Below are positions 27,179-37,279 of a DNA stretch of 56,603 nucleotides, in pieces (within the stretch, counting starts at the first letter, position 1; every line of letters starts with the position of its first letter). The stretch lies in assembly GCA_934667505.1 (NCBI GenBank), contig CAKULY010000013.1:1-56603 (forward strand), in the 5' to 3' direction. Source of the stretch: an uncultured Treponema sp. GTDB taxonomy: Bacteria > Spirochaetota > Spirochaetia > Treponematales > Treponemataceae. Below the pieces are notes generated by a model. That model was given only the letters and a program-made list of their open reading frames with translations, had not been told where the DNA came from and ran no database searches. A program made the position numbers and the translations under genes.

Positions 27179-28486
27179 TTATTTTCTGTTTTGAAAGTAA
27201 ACTTCAGAAATTGTTTTTATTCCATATTCAACTTCCGCTTCGGAGCCTGCATAGTTCAATCTTAAGCATTTTGAATAATGAGGATGTTCTTCAACAGGCG
27301 GCAATTCGTCAGAGCCTTGGTTTCCAAAGAAAAAGTATTCTCCTGGCATTACAAAAACGCCTTTAGCCTTTAGAATCTGATACATCTCTTTTGTAGAAAT
27401 GGCAAGGTCTTCCATAAGAAGCCAAAGAAAGATTGAGCCTTCGCTTTTATGAATGTAATAATCGCCGCCAGCAAAATACTTATGAATCAAAGCCTGTGTT
27501 TTTTTCGATTTATTTTCATAAAACGGCCGAACTTTTGCTCTTGCAATATCTATTAATGTTCCAGAAGCTATAAGATTTCCTGCTAGAGCCTGCCCCATGC
27601 TGCCGCTTGCAAGAGCAGCAATCGCATTAAGTTTTGCTATTGCATTTATAATTCTTTTATCGGCGATTATAATTCCTGTACGCAAAGCTGGAAGACCAAT
27701 TTTAGAAAGGCTCATAGAAAGAATTATATTCTCGTTCCAAAAAGGAGTCGCTTCATCTGTAAAAATGATATTTGGCCATGGCAATCCGTAAGCGTTGTCT
27801 ATAAACAAGGGGATACTATACTTTTGCGCAATATCAGAAAGACGATGAATTTCTTTATCTGTAAGAACGTTTCCAGTAGGATTTGTAGGTCTAGTAACGC
27901 AAATAGCCGCAGTATCATCGGTCGCGCTTAAATAGTTTTCCAAGTGTTCAAAATCAATGTGATACTTAAAGGTTCTGTCTTCAAACTTTTCAAAGCCGGC
28001 GTTTATTCCTGTAAAAGTTCCTTGTTCAATTCCTTGGTCTGCATACCCTACATATTCTGGAACCAAAGGAAATACTATTTTTTTTATTTTAGTAGAACCG
28101 TTATCAGAAAATCTTCCGCTGAACATATTAAAAAGATAGAAAAAAGCGCTTTGGCTTCCGTTTGTAACAGCAATATTTTCTGGACCGATTTTCCATCCGT
28201 ACCTAGAAGAAAGGCAGTCTGCAACTTGAGAAAGAAACGCTGTCTTTCCTTGCGGAGAATCGTACTTTCCGATTAGATTTTCAAAGTCATCGCCATTTGA
28301 AAATATTTTTTGCATTTGCGAGCGATACATTGCTTCAACTTCTGGAATTCTTGCAGGATTTCCTCCGCCCATAAGGCTTACAGGTATTCCTTTAGGAAGA
28401 GGTTTTCCTAAATCGTCCATTAGAGCATTTATTCCAGATGGGCCGCACAATTTTTTTCCAAAATCTGAAAAATTTAAATCTATCAT
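27179..28486 (-). CDS. avtA: Valine-pyruvate aminotransferase-like protein
   Basis: This 435-residue PLP enzyme matches the AvtA family, which exchanges amino groups between valine/alanine and pyruvate. The N-terminus 'GPSGINALMDDLGKPLPKG', then 'VSLMGGGNPARIPEVE', is characteristic. The PLP lysine is in 'SMSLSKIGLPALRTG', and 'VTRPTNPTGNVL' carries the conserved NPTG. It starts at ATG 28486, 14 bp after the clpC stop, with GAGGA upstream, so it is probably at the end of the mcsA-mcsB-clpC transcript. It lies just upstream of the amino-acid importer; a functional link is only suggested. Confidence 0.9.
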   Translation of the reverse strand: MIDLNFSDFGKKLCGPSGINALMDDLGKPLPKGIPVSLMGGGNPARIPEVEAMYRSQMQKIFSNGDDFENLIGKYDSPQGKTAFLSQVADCLSSRYGWKIGPENIAVTNGSQSAFFYLFNMFSGRFSDNGSTKIKKIVFPLVPEYVGYADQGIEQGTFTGINAGFEKFEDRTFKYHIDFEHLENYLSATDDTAAICVTRPTNPTGNVLTDKEIHRLSDIAQKYSIPLFIDNAYGLPWPNIIFTDEATPFWNENIILSMSLSKIGLPALRTGIIIADKRIINAIAKLNAIAALASGSMGQALAGNLIASGTLIDIARAKVRPFYENKSKKTQALIHKYFAGGDYYIHKSEGSIFLWLLMEDLAISTKEMYQILKAKGVFVMPGEYFFFGNQGSDELPPVEEHPHYSKCLRLNYAGSEAEVEYGIKTISEVYFQNRK

Positions 28487-28500
28487 TTTGTTCCTCGTAG

Positions 28501-31179
28501 TTATTTTTGCTCTACTTCGATTTTTTGCTTTACTTCTGGCAAAACTTGATATTCTGTTTTTATTAAAGAAACTGTGCTTTCAGGATTTTCAGAATCATCT
28601 TGAGCAAAGTCTACATTAAGTGAATTGTTTTCGCAATCCACAACAATTTTAATAGAATCTTTTTGCGCAGACTTTAATATAAGCATCGACACAGGGTCTT
28701 CTATTTGACGCTGAATAAGCCTTCGCATTGGTCTTGCACCCATTTCCGCATCAAAACCATTTTCTATCAAATATTCTTTTGCCTTCGGCTTTACAAAAAG
28801 CGTTATTTTTCTTTCTGCAAGCCTATCGCACAGTTCTTTTATCTGAATATCAAATATTTGCGCAATCTGCTCTTTAGTCAAAGGTTTAAATACAATTATG
28901 TCATCAATTCTATTTATAAGTTCAGGGCTTAAAAGCTTTTTTAACTCTGCGACTGCGTTGTTTTTTATATCTTCGTAAGGAAGAAGAGCATTTTCTGCGG
29001 AATTAAAGCCTATTTTTCCAGCAGAACTTATCTGCCTAGAACCAGCATTGCTAGTCATTATAATAACAGTATTGCGGAAATTTATTACATGGCCAGAATT
29101 ATCTGCAAGCTCTCCTTCTTCAAGGATTTGAAGCAAAAGATTAAAAACATCTGGATGCGCCTTTTCAATTTCGTCAAGAAGAACAACTGAATAAGGGTGA
29201 TTTCTGATTTTTTCTGTAAGAATTCCTCCGTTTTCGTAACCGATGTATCCTGGAGGAGCGCCGACTAGACGGCTTGCATTATGCTTTTCCATGTAGTCCG
29301 ACATATCAATTCTTACAAGCTGCTCTTCGTTTCCAAATAAAAACTTTGCCAAAGATTTTGCAAGCTGCGTTTTTCCGACTCCAGTAGGCCCAAGAAAAAT
29401 AAATGAACCAATTGGATGGCGAGGATTTGAAATTCCAGAGCGACTGCGCCTGACTGCCCCAGAAATTATTTTTATAGCTTCTTCCTGCCCAATAACAGAC
29501 TTATGCAATTCTTGCTCCAGATTGATTAGGCGCTCAGATTCAGAAACATCTAGCTGGGCAACAGGAATTCCTGTCATTGAAGAAATTATTTGACAAACAT
29601 CTTGTTCTGTTACGTGCCTAAGAATTTGCGCAGAATAGTTTTGAAAGTCTTTTTGTTTTTGTTCCAGCTGAGTTTTTAAACCTATAAGTTCGTCGCGAAC
29701 AACTGCGGCACTTTCAAAATCCTGCAGCTTAACCAAACGCTTTTTTTCTTCTGCAAGCTCTGAAATATTTTGTTCAAGGGCAAGCAGTTCTGCAGGCTTT
29801 TCTTCCTCTGTAATCTTCTTTTGAGCGCCAGCTTCATCAAGAATATCTATAGCTTTATCTGGCAAAAAGCGTTCTGGAAGATAGCGGCGGCTTAGTTTTA
29901 CAATCGAGGCAACAACGTTATCTTCAAACACTACGTTATGAAACTTTTCGTATTGATTTTTTATTCCTTTTAGAATTTCAACAGTTTCTTCGTCGCCAGG
30001 CTCTTCTACTAAAACTTTTTGAAAACGCCTTTCCAACGCTGTGTCCCTTTCAATATATCTAGAATATTCTTTTGTAGTTGTAGCTCCAATTATCTGAAGT
30101 TCTCCGCGGCTTAAAGCTGGCTTTAGCATATTAGAAGCGTCCATTTGCCCTTCAGGTCCGCCAGCCCCTATAAGATTGTGGAATTCGTCTATAAAAAGAA
30201 TAACGCTTTTATCAGCTTTTGCTTCGTTCATAATTCTTTTCATGCGCTCTTCAAATTCGCCGCGCAATTTTGTTCCTGCAACGACAGCAGTCAAATCTAA
30301 GGAAAGAATTTTTTTGTTCAAAAGTCCAAAAGGAACATTTCCTTTAGAAATTTTTAATGCCAAGCCTTCAACCACCGCCGTCTTTCCCACTCCTGGCTCG
30401 CCTATAAGTACAGGATTGTTTTTTGTTCTGCGGCTTAAAATTTGAATTATCCTTTGGATTTCTTTTTCACGGCCTATTACAGGGTCTATTTGACCTTTTT
30501 TTGCAAGCAGAGTTATATCACGGCTAAAGTTCAACAAAAAAGAATCTGATTTTTCTTCAAAATTTTTGCCTTCTTTATCCAAATTATCAGAAGAAGAAAT
30601 ATTTTTTGATTCTTCGCCTTCATTTTTTAAAAAATTTATAAAATCTGCAGCCTTTGAATCTAATTTAAAAAACTCTTTTATGGCATCTTCCTTAAAATTG
30701 CCTTCATTATTTTTTTGTATAGAAGACTTGCTTTCTTTTTGCAAAGACTTTACACAATCTCTAGCAGCTTCCAAAGTAATTCCTGCGGCAGAAAGAAAAG
30801 CTTCAGCAATACTGTCATTTTCCCGGATTGCGGCTAGAACTAAATGCTCTGTTCCTATGTAAGAATTCTCTAAATAAATGGCTTCTAAATCTGCAATATT
30901 TAAAAATACAGTCATCCGTCTGCTGTGCGGAATAATCATCTTATTTTGCGAAGTTTTTTCTTCTTCCAAAGAACATTCAACTGTCTTTTCCAGCTCTAGT
31001 TGAAAATCTTTTAGGTTTACATTTAATTTTTTTAGCAATTCATAGCCAAGACCTTCCGACTTTTTTATAATAGCTAAAAGAATATGCTCTGGATTTATAT
31101 AATTTGAACAAGTTTTTTTTGCTTCATCCTGACACAAAGCAAAAACAATCCGAGATGCTATAGGTGAAAATTTTTTCAT
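28501..31179 (-). CDS. clpC: ClpC-type AAA+ unfoldase
   Basis: This 892-residue Hsp100 protein unfolds substrates for ClpP. The double Clp_N repeat (about 1-145) holds '[16 protein letters not shown]' and '[11 protein letters not shown]', whose Glu residues match the phosphoarginine-binding pockets of Bacillus ClpC. AAA-1 has '[13 protein letters not shown]' and '[10 protein letters not shown]'. A UVR-type middle segment follows ('[19 protein letters not shown]'). AAA-2 has '[14 protein letters not shown]' and '[13 protein letters not shown]'. 'GKIGFNS' is a plausible ClpP-docking IGF loop. Its start overlaps the mcsB stop (ATGA), so translation is coupled. No clpP is in the window. Confidence 0.94.
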   Translation of the reverse strand: MKKFSPIASRIVFALCQDEAKKTCSNYINPEHILLAIIKKSEGLGYELLKKLNVNLKDFQLELEKTVECSLEEEKTSQNKMIIPHSRRMTVFLNIADLEAIYLENSYIGTEHLVLAAIRENDSIAEAFLSAAGITLEAARDCVKSLQKESKSSIQKNNEGNFKEDAIKEFFKLDSKAADFINFLKNEGEESKNISSSDNLDKEGKNFEEKSDSFLLNFSRDITLLAKKGQIDPVIGREKEIQRIIQILSRRTKNNPVLIGEPGVGKTAVVEGLALKISKGNVPFGLLNKKILSLDLTAVVAGTKLRGEFEERMKRIMNEAKADKSVILFIDEFHNLIGAGGPEGQMDASNMLKPALSRGELQIIGATTTKEYSRYIERDTALERRFQKVLVEEPGDEETVEILKGIKNQYEKFHNVVFEDNVVASIVKLSRRYLPERFLPDKAIDILDEAGAQKKITEEEKPAELLALEQNISELAEEKKRLVKLQDFESAAVVRDELIGLKTQLEQKQKDFQNYSAQILRHVTEQDVCQIISSMTGIPVAQLDVSESERLINLEQELHKSVIGQEEAIKIISGAVRRSRSGISNPRHPIGSFIFLGPTGVGKTQLAKSLAKFLFGNEEQLVRIDMSDYMEKHNASRLVGAPPGYIGYENGGILTEKIRNHPYSVVLLDEIEKAHPDVFNLLLQILEEGELADNSGHVINFRNTVIIMTSNAGSRQISSAGKIGFNSAENALLPYEDIKNNAVAELKKLLSPELINRIDDIIVFKPLTKEQIAQIFDIQIKELCDRLAERKITLFVKPKAKEYLIENGFDAEMGARPMRRLIQRQIEDPVSMLILKSAQKDSIKIVVDCENNSLNVDFAQDDSENPESTVSLIKTEYQVLPEVKQKIEVEQK

Positions 31180-32279
31180 AAATTCCCCAACGAAAGTTTT
31201 TCAAGTGACTCTTGCAAAATTACTGCTCTAAGCCTGTCCTTTTTTAAGTCAAAATCATTTTTGATGTCTGGCTCAAAGGAAAAGCTGCACACTTTTGCCA
31301 TGTACGAAATATAGTTTTTTTGAACATCGTACATCAACTTATTTAAATTTTCTTCAGTTATTCCAGAAAGAAATCCTATTTTTAATCCAATTCTAAAATC
31401 AGAAATCATATCCAACGCTTCTCTAAACGAAACGAGCAAACTTGTTTTTGAAAGAGAATATGCTCTGATTATAGAATTTTTTATTAATGTTATTTTATTT
31501 TCGGCTAAATCTGCAAAAATCTTTCGTTCTGATTCTGCTATAAAACGGCAAGCGCTTTCAAAATCTGCTAACTGGTCAATTTCAGTGCCTGACTGAGACT
31601 GCAAGTTTTCTATTATAAAAAAGCAACCTGGAGCTGCGCCTGCTAATTTTTCTTCTATAAAAAAAGCTGGTTTTATGCCAAGTTTTTTTTCTTTGCAGAA
31701 CTGAACTATATTATTCATTTTTCCAGAACGAACTGCAAAAGGAAGATGCATCAGCGCAGACAGTTTCATTCCGCTTCCCGCATCTCTAAAACTTGCAGTA
31801 AGATAGCCAAAATCATAATCGGCTACAAATTGCAAATTATCTTGCAGTTCGCTGTCAATTTTTTTACATTGCTCAAAACATTTACGAATGGACAAACCAG
31901 AATCAAAGAATGAAAACCTAAGGTGATCGCAACAGTTTATGCTGCAAGAAAAATCTTCGTCAGATTTAAAAATCAAACCTGTAGAAAATTTTGAATTTAG
32001 AGTTTTTATTCTTTTTAGAAATGCCCGTTCTTGCAAGATTGCAAGTTTTTCTTCTTCTACTGAAGAAATATCTGCTAAATAGAACTTTTGAGCATCTTGG
32101 AATTTTGAAAAAGCATCAAAAATCAGCGACTGAATATGCCTTTTATCATCATCTGAACACGCTTGCGAAAAAGGAAAACTTGCAAGATTTCTAGCGAACC
32201 TTACCCTTGAACAGATAACTACATCGGATTCAAGACCTTTTTTTGAATACCACTGGAAGGACATTGTTTCACTGCTCAT
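31176..32279 (-). CDS. mcsB: McsB-like guanidino-kinase homologue with lost active-site motifs
   Basis: In Bacillus McsB phosphorylates protein arginines and tags substrates for ClpC. This 367-residue protein fits by position, length, N-terminus ('CSRVRFARNLASFPF') and C-terminal half ('MISDFRIGLKIGFLSGITEENLN'). The kinase motifs are degenerate: NEEDH(L/I)R is N115-C-C-D-H-L-R121; the GYLTSCPTN segment is 'GYLTASFRDAGSG' (Cys to Ser163); the (R)ASVxxHLP segment is 'KLSALMHLP'; and the RGxxGE phosphate-contact motif is not seen. An RDxxRA-like pArg motif remains as 'KDRLRA'. It may be a pseudokinase adaptor. The start at ATG 32279 has GAGG 6 bp before it and overlaps mcsA by 11 bp; the frame extends to 32384 within mcsA and is less likely. 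Confidence 0.85.
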   Translation of the reverse strand: MSSETMSFQWYSKKGLESDVVICSRVRFARNLASFPFSQACSDDDKRHIQSLIFDAFSKFQDAQKFYLADISSVEEEKLAILQERAFLKRIKTLNSKFSTGLIFKSDEDFSCSINCCDHLRFSFFDSGLSIRKCFEQCKKIDSELQDNLQFVADYDFGYLTASFRDAGSGMKLSALMHLPFAVRSGKMNNIVQFCKEKKLGIKPAFFIEEKLAGAAPGCFFIIENLQSQSGTEIDQLADFESACRFIAESERKIFADLAENKITLIKNSIIRAYSLSKTSLLVSFREALDMISDFRIGLKIGFLSGITEENLNKLMYDVQKNYISYMAKVCSFSFEPDIKNDFDLKKDRLRAVILQESLEKLSLGNL

Positions 32280-32823
32280 TTTTGTCCTCGCTAAAATCTT
32301 CTTCAGAATCTGTTTCGTTACCGTTCGCCACAAAGCCTTTTTCCAAGCAGCGTATGCAATCGCGGTAAAAGGCAGCTTTTTCATAATTTTCAGAAGCGAT
32401 GGCTTCGTCTAATTTTTTCTGCAAGTCGCTTCTGTCTGTTAAAGAATTTCTAAATCCTGCAAGTCTTTTTGGCATTGAACCTGCATACTTTTCTAGAATG
32501 CCGTGTTCCTGCATATTTTGTTTTATTTGTTCCTTAAAGACACTGTAACATTCAGGACAGCCAGCAGTTCCTGTTCTTTTTATAAAAGCAAGGCTTCTTG
32601 AACAAACTGGACAGAGTTTTTTTTCTTCTGGATTATTTTTAGCATTTATTTCATCGATTTCTTTGAAAATTCCTGCTAAAAGCTTTGGATTTGAAGGCAT
32701 AGGGGGATTTAAACCTCTTGCTAAAGCACATTCATTGCACAAGGTAATTTTTCTAGGCCCGTAAGGAGTCATGGATTCCACAAAAATTACGCCTTCTGAT
32801 TTATGACAAATATTGCATAACAT
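32269..32823 (-). CDS. mcsA: McsA-like zinc-finger/UVR-domain adaptor
   Basis: This 184-residue protein begins 'MLCNICHKSEGVIFVE', the typical McsA start; TTG at 32838 also opens the frame, but lacks support. Two CxxC pairs at the N-terminus (CNIC...CNEC) and two in the middle (CPVC...CPEC) would bind zinc. A C-terminal UVR motif ('LQKKLDEAIASENYEKAAFYRDCIRCL', split here as two segments: LQKKLDEAIASENYEK and AAFYRDCIRCL) resembles that of McsA, which activates McsB and ClpC in Bacillus. The C-terminus is acidic. It is first of mcsA-mcsB-clpC. No ctsR repressor gene is visible upstream, where a Lol-type permease gene lies instead. Confidence 0.88.
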   Translation of the reverse strand: MLCNICHKSEGVIFVESMTPYGPRKITLCNECALARGLNPPMPSNPKLLAGIFKEIDEINAKNNPEEKKLCPVCSRSLAFIKRTGTAGCPECYSVFKEQIKQNMQEHGILEKYAGSMPKRLAGFRNSLTDRSDLQKKLDEAIASENYEKAAFYRDCIRCLEKGFVANGNETDSEEDFSEDKNEQ

Positions 32824-32840
32824 TATAATTTTTCCCAATC

Positions 32841-34172
32841 TTACGATTTTCTAAGAATATCTAAAGGTTTTTCCTTGCCTGCTTTTATGGCGGGAATTAT
32901 GGAAACTAACAGAGACAACAAAATTACACTTACAGAAATTAAAGCCAGCTGATTGAATGGAATATCTATAGGAATTTCTGAAAGATAATATGCGGGATCC
33001 ATTAATTTTATAGAATAAAAAGAATCCAAACTGTTTCCTTTTAAAATATAAATAATTTTTGCTGCAAGGTTAATTAATTTTTCCATAAAAATTACAATTT
33101 TATTAGCATTTAATGAACAAAGGATTCCAATTGGCATTCCTATGACGACGCCTGCAATTCCGCAGCAAACTCCTGCTGCAAGAAATGAAAATGTTATTCC
33201 TTTTGCGCTGCCGCCAACACTCTTTAAAATTGCAATTTCGTTGCGACGTTCCATAACTAGCATTACAAGCGCGCTTGCAATATTTACAACTGCCACAAGC
33301 GCAATTAAAATCATAATCAGCATAATCAAAAGCCTTGTAGATGAAAATGACTGCATACGATATTCGTTTAGCTTCATCCAGTTAAAAACTCTAGAAAGAC
33401 CGCCGCTTATTTTTGAGCACTCTTGCTGAATAGCTATAAGATTTGTGGAAAACGGATTCTCTGTATGTATTTGAACAGACACAACCGACTTTTCTAATGG
33501 CATTGCAGAATAAGCTACGTCTAAAGGTATAAAGACCCAAAGCGAATCTAATTCTTGATAACCGCAAGAAACTACTGCTCCAACTTTAAAGACTGTCATT
33601 TTAGGAACGATTGTTCCAGATTCTAGCGTTCTTGCAGTTATCAGGCTAAACCTTTGGCCAGGCTTTATTCCTAGCACTTTAGAAAGATTTTCTCCTATAA
33701 TGGCAGTTTTTTCGCCATTTTTAAAATCGCTTAATTTTCCAGATTCAACTTTAAAGTACTTTTTATAATCAGGATTCATTTCAAAAATGCTTGCATCAAA
33801 AGAGCGGACAACAGCCCCTGTTCTGTAGAAATTAGATGCTGCAATCGCATCACATTCTAATGTTGGATAAACGGCATCCACTCCGTCAACTTGCAAAAAA
33901 CGATTTGCATAGCCAGTTAACTTTTCAAGACTTTTAGAAACAGAAGCGTTTCTTTTTACAATTGCGCTAAGGTGATTTGAAGAAAGAGCAATCATCCGCT
34001 CCGTCATTCCATTTATCATGCCATTTACAACAGAAATTACTGTAACTAGCGGAACTATGCAAAGTCCTATGCAAATAATAGAACCTACAATACTTCTTCT
34101 TGCAGAGGATTTTTTTTCAGAGCGGGGAAAAAGCAATCTAAACGAAAACATCAGTGAACTGAAAATTGTCAT
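32841..34172 (-). CDS. ABC transporter permease, LolC/LolE family (second)
   Basis: This 443-residue inner-membrane protein has the LolCE/FtsX-like layout: an N-terminal helix (about 25-50), a large periplasmic domain (about 50-270), and three C-terminal helices (about 275-310, 330-360 and 405-435). It begins 'SLMFSFRLLFPRSEKKSSARR' and includes 'IVVIGMPIG'-like helices near the C-terminus. With LolD and the other permease it forms the exporter that releases lipoproteins from the inner membrane. Its start overlaps the lolD stop (ATGA). Which of the two permeases is LolC and which LolE cannot be told from sequence alone. Confidence 0.87.
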   Translation of the reverse strand: MTIFSSLMFSFRLLFPRSEKKSSARRSIVGSIICIGLCIVPLVTVISVVNGMINGMTERMIALSSNHLSAIVKRNASVSKSLEKLTGYANRFLQVDGVDAVYPTLECDAIAASNFYRTGAVVRSFDASIFEMNPDYKKYFKVESGKLSDFKNGEKTAIIGENLSKVLGIKPGQRFSLITARTLESGTIVPKMTVFKVGAVVSCGYQELDSLWVFIPLDVAYSAMPLEKSVVSVQIHTENPFSTNLIAIQQECSKISGGLSRVFNWMKLNEYRMQSFSSTRLLIMLIMILIALVAVVNIASALVMLVMERRNEIAILKSVGGSAKGITFSFLAAGVCCGIAGVVIGMPIGILCSLNANKIVIFMEKLINLAAKIIYILKGNSLDSFYSIKLMDPAYYLSEIPIDIPFNQLALISVSVILLSLLVSIIPAIKAGKEKPLDILRKS

Positions 34173-34852
34173 TGCCTCACCTTCTCTAACTTGCCTTCTT
34201 TAATCGTGTAGCAGACATCACCTTTAGAAGCTAAGGCTCTATCATGAGTTACAAGGATAAGAGTTTTATGATATTTATCTGCAATCGAAAAAAGCAAATC
34301 TCCAATAAGACGGGCATTCGCAGGATCAAGGCTGCCTGTAGGTTCATCTGCAAGAATAAGAGAAGGTTCGTTTATAAGAGCCCTTGCGACAGCGACTCGC
34401 TGGCGTTCTCCTCCGCTCAGCTGGCTTGGCAAATGGTTCAGGCGATTTTCCAGTCCAACATCGAACAGCAGTTTTTTAGCCTTTTCTTCAGCGATTTTTT
34501 TAGGTACGCCAGCCATAAAAGCCGGCATATAAACGTTTTCAAGCGCGGTAAAATCTTTTAAAAGATAATGGAACTGAAATATAAGCCCCACAAAATTCGC
34601 TCTGTATTCGTTTTGCTCAGATTCAGAAAGAGAAGTTACTTCCCATTTTCCTGCAAAAATTTTTCCATTTGTCGCAGAATCTATGCTTCCGATTATATTA
34701 AGAAGAGTGCTTTTTCCGCTGCCGCTTTCGCCAACTATAACGGTTTTACTTCCTTCGCCTACGCAAAGATTTAAATCTTTTAGAATTGTAAGCCTTTCGC
34801 TATCTGTAGAAAAAGTCTTTTCAAGATTTTCTATTCTTAAAATTTCATTCAT
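34169..34852 (-). CDS. lolD: Lipoprotein-releasing ABC transporter ATPase
   Basis: This 227-residue ATPase has Walker A '[11 protein letters not shown]', the signature '[13 protein letters not shown]', Walker B '[12 protein letters not shown]' and the switch His in 'LVTHDRA'. It groups with the LolD/MacB-type subfamily. It lies between two LolCE-like permeases, each overlapping it by a few bases, so the trio is one operon and probably drives lipoprotein export to the outer membrane. A related macrolide-type exporter remains possible. Confidence 0.9.
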   Translation of the reverse strand: MNEILRIENLEKTFSTDSERLTILKDLNLCVGEGSKTVIVGESGSGKSTLLNIIGSIDSATNGKIFAGKWEVTSLSESEQNEYRANFVGLIFQFHYLLKDFTALENVYMPAFMAGVPKKIAEEKAKKLLFDVGLENRLNHLPSQLSGGERQRVAVARALINEPSLILADEPTGSLDPANARLIGDLLFSIADKYHKTLILVTHDRALASKGDVCYTIKEGKLEKVRQ

Positions 34853-36152
34853 CGTGAAGAACCTCCGTTACATTCATTTTTAGAACGTTATGACTTGCGC
34901 ACCAAGAAGCAATTAAAGGCGCTAATATTCCAAACACGCAAATTAAAACTACTTCTGAAAAGTTTATCTGCGCTGGAATTGAGGCAAATACTTGGTACAT
35001 TGGATTTTGCCTTACAAAAGATACATTCTGCGGCGAAAAAATGCGTGTAAAAAGATACTCTGAATAAAACATAAAATTAGAAATAAACATAAATATGCTG
35101 CTCATATTCACACAAATTAAAAGACCTAGTACAAGACCAAAAAACGTTCCTGTAAATCCAGAAATAAAACCTCTCGCTATAAAAATTGACTTTATTTCGT
35201 TCTTTGAGCCGCCTAAAGCCGAAAGTATAGAAATTTCCTGCTTGCGTTCAAAGACAAGCCGGCGAACACCATTGTAAATATTTGTTCCAACCACTATAAA
35301 AATAAGAAAGACAAGAAAAAACAAAATATTTTTTTCAATTCTAAGGGCTCCAAACAAGGAACGATTAAACGAACGCCACGATTCAATTTGTATTTCTGGA
35401 AAAACCTTTTCTAAGCTGCTAATTACAGAAAAATCATCATTATAATTTTTTAGTTTTAATCCATAAGTTAAATCTAAACTAGAACTAATTTTTTCTTGCG
35501 CAGCAGAAAGATTTATAAACGCATAAGCTTGATTTATATCCATTGAACCGCTTTCAAAAATTCCTGTTACAATAAAATTTCTGTCGTAAGAAATAAGGCT
35601 TACATCTTTTGAACCGCTCATAGCCAGAAGATTGACGGAGCTTCCAACTGTGACATTAAGAGAATCCGCCAAACCTATTCCTAAAACTATTGAACTATTT
35701 TTTTCAATATCGAATGAGCCTTTAATTATTTTTAATTCCTTTGCAAAACCTTTGTCAGTATTTAAAATATCTTTACTAACTCCACGAACAATAACAGCCG
35801 CCTGAAAATTTCTTTTACTGGCAATCAGTCCTCTTGATTCGTAAAAAGGAGAAACGGTCAAAACATCGCTATTTTGCTCACATTCTTGCAAAAAATCAAA
35901 TTTTTTTTCTTCCGGCACAGATTTTACTTGCAAATGATTTGAAGAAATTTCAATTATAGACTTTACAAAACTCATTTGAAAGCCATTCATAACGCTCATT
36001 ACAGTTATAAGAGTCATTACTCCAAAGCAAATTCCTAATGTAGAAAGTTTTGAGGTGACTGCTGTTCGTCCTGTTCTGTCAACCAACGCAAAACGCTTTG
36101 AAACTGCAAAAATCCACTTCAGTGACGATAAAAGATTTTTATCTTTATTCAT
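34845..36152 (-). CDS. ABC transporter permease, LolC/LolE family (first)
   Basis: This 435-residue protein has the same architecture as the second permease: an N-terminal cytoplasmic tail and helix (about 40-65, 'VMTLITVMSVMNGFQMSF'), a periplasmic domain (about 65-275) and three C-terminal helices. The segment 'RKQEISILSALGGSKNEI' is the family's ATPase-coupling region. AGGAGA lies about 11 bp before ATG 36152, within the end of the preceding gene. It overlaps lolD by 8 bp. Confidence 0.88.
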   Translation of the reverse strand: MNKDKNLLSSLKWIFAVSKRFALVDRTGRTAVTSKLSTLGICFGVMTLITVMSVMNGFQMSFVKSIIEISSNHLQVKSVPEEKKFDFLQECEQNSDVLTVSPFYESRGLIASKRNFQAAVIVRGVSKDILNTDKGFAKELKIIKGSFDIEKNSSIVLGIGLADSLNVTVGSSVNLLAMSGSKDVSLISYDRNFIVTGIFESGSMDINQAYAFINLSAAQEKISSSLDLTYGLKLKNYNDDFSVISSLEKVFPEIQIESWRSFNRSLFGALRIEKNILFFLVFLIFIVVGTNIYNGVRRLVFERKQEISILSALGGSKNEIKSIFIARGFISGFTGTFFGLVLGLLICVNMSSIFMFISNFMFYSEYLFTRIFSPQNVSFVRQNPMYQVFASIPAQINFSEVVLICVFGILAPLIASWCASHNVLKMNVTEVLHDE

Positions 36153-37275
36153 ACTGCTTTACTCTCCTAACAACGCCATTCAGGTAGTAAATGTCCTTTT
36201 TACGCATTCCGTTTTTGTAAAATGATTCAACAATAAATCCGTTGTCAAAATCCATTGTTGTAATATAGTCATTTTGCGAACTGTATTCTGTTTTTAGCTT
36301 TAGCTCATTATCTTCATAGTAGTAATAATCAGGCTGACCGTCTTCAATTTTATAGATATAAACTTCTTTTTGAGAGCGCGTGCCTTCTGCTTTTGAAATG
36401 TTTTCTTTTTTATAGATGTACGTTTTTGTCTGCTTTTCTGTAATTCTGTTTTTTTCGTCGTAATGCCAAACGGTATGATTTTGCAAATGTTTTTTTTCAT
36501 CTTGAACAGAACTTTCTTTTAGGTCCACAACTCTCCCTTTATCATCATAAGAAAGTTCTGAAAATTTATTTGCTTCTGAAATTTGGCAGGAAACAGGAAC
36601 CAAACTATCATCAGAGTAAAAAAAATCTTCTGTTTTTTGAATTGAAGAATCCGAAAAATCTGTGGAAATATTCCAAGTTTCGCGTTTTTTAAGCCGCATC
36701 TTTTCATCATAAAATTTTCTTATAAGATGATTTTCCCACTTTCTAACAATAATTTTTTCCGTCCCCAAATTTTGCATAGAAAGAATTTCATCATCTATTG
36801 AAAAAAGACTTAAATTTCCTGAAGAATCTCTTTGCGCTCTTTCAGTTTTATTATCTTCAATCAATATAGGATTTAAATCGCTATCAAAAACTATTTTTTG
36901 ATCAAGCTCCTTAGGTTTTTGAACTGTAAAATCGCCTGATTTTTTTAAAAAGAAAGTCTGTATTAAATCTTCATCTTCAAGCAGGGGGTCATAAATATGA
37001 ATAAAATCTATAAAGCCTTCGTAACTAGGAACTAACAAATCGAACAAAGGCACGTTTCCTTTTAAAACCGTCCAGTGTCTTGAAGCAAGAACTTTAAATG
37101 GAAAATCAAAAAAACTTGAGAAACACTCTATTTCCGAAGAATAACTTTTTTTATTAAGTTCATAGCAGCAGACTTTTGCGCTCATTTTAAAAAGCGGATT
37201 TTCAACTGCAAAAATCATATTTAAAGAGGAAAGCATAAAAAAAACAGACAAAAAAACTTTTCTACTCTCTTTCAT
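36145..37275 (-). CDS. Exported protein with YD-repeat-like segments, unknown function
   Basis: This 376-residue protein has a signal peptide (hydrophobic about 7-23, likely cleavage after 'IFAVE'). The mature part holds spaced Asp/Tyr/Arg-rich strands such as 'YDDKGRVVDLKESS' and 'YDEKNRITEKQTKTY', like the YD repeats in bacterial surface proteins. The protein ends 'YYLNGVVRRVKQYE', and 'FIVESFYKNGMRKKDIYYLN' resembles a MORN/antitoxin-type strand. No catalytic motif is seen. It overlaps the first Lol-like permease by 8 bp and begins 4 bp after ftsY, so it is in that operon and may be a periplasmic partner of the exporter (inference). Confidence 0.75.
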   Translation of the reverse strand: MKESRKVFLSVFFMLSSLNMIFAVENPLFKMSAKVCCYELNKKSYSSEIECFSSFFDFPFKVLASRHWTVLKGNVPLFDLLVPSYEGFIDFIHIYDPLLEDEDLIQTFFLKKSGDFTVQKPKELDQKIVFDSDLNPILIEDNKTERAQRDSSGNLSLFSIDDEILSMQNLGTEKIIVRKWENHLIRKFYDEKMRLKKRETWNISTDFSDSSIQKTEDFFYSDDSLVPVSCQISEANKFSELSYDDKGRVVDLKESSVQDEKKHLQNHTVWHYDEKNRITEKQTKTYIYKKENISKAEGTRSQKEVYIYKIEDGQPDYYYYEDNELKLKTEYSSQNDYITTMDFDNGFIVESFYKNGMRKKDIYYLNGVVRRVKQYE

Positions 37276-37279
37276 TTAA

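Noticed and set aside
32280..32384. Longer N-terminus of McsB from 32384
   Set aside because: It lies entirely inside mcsA, has no ribosome site, and would add 35 residues not found in the family; ATG 32279 has a good GAGG.
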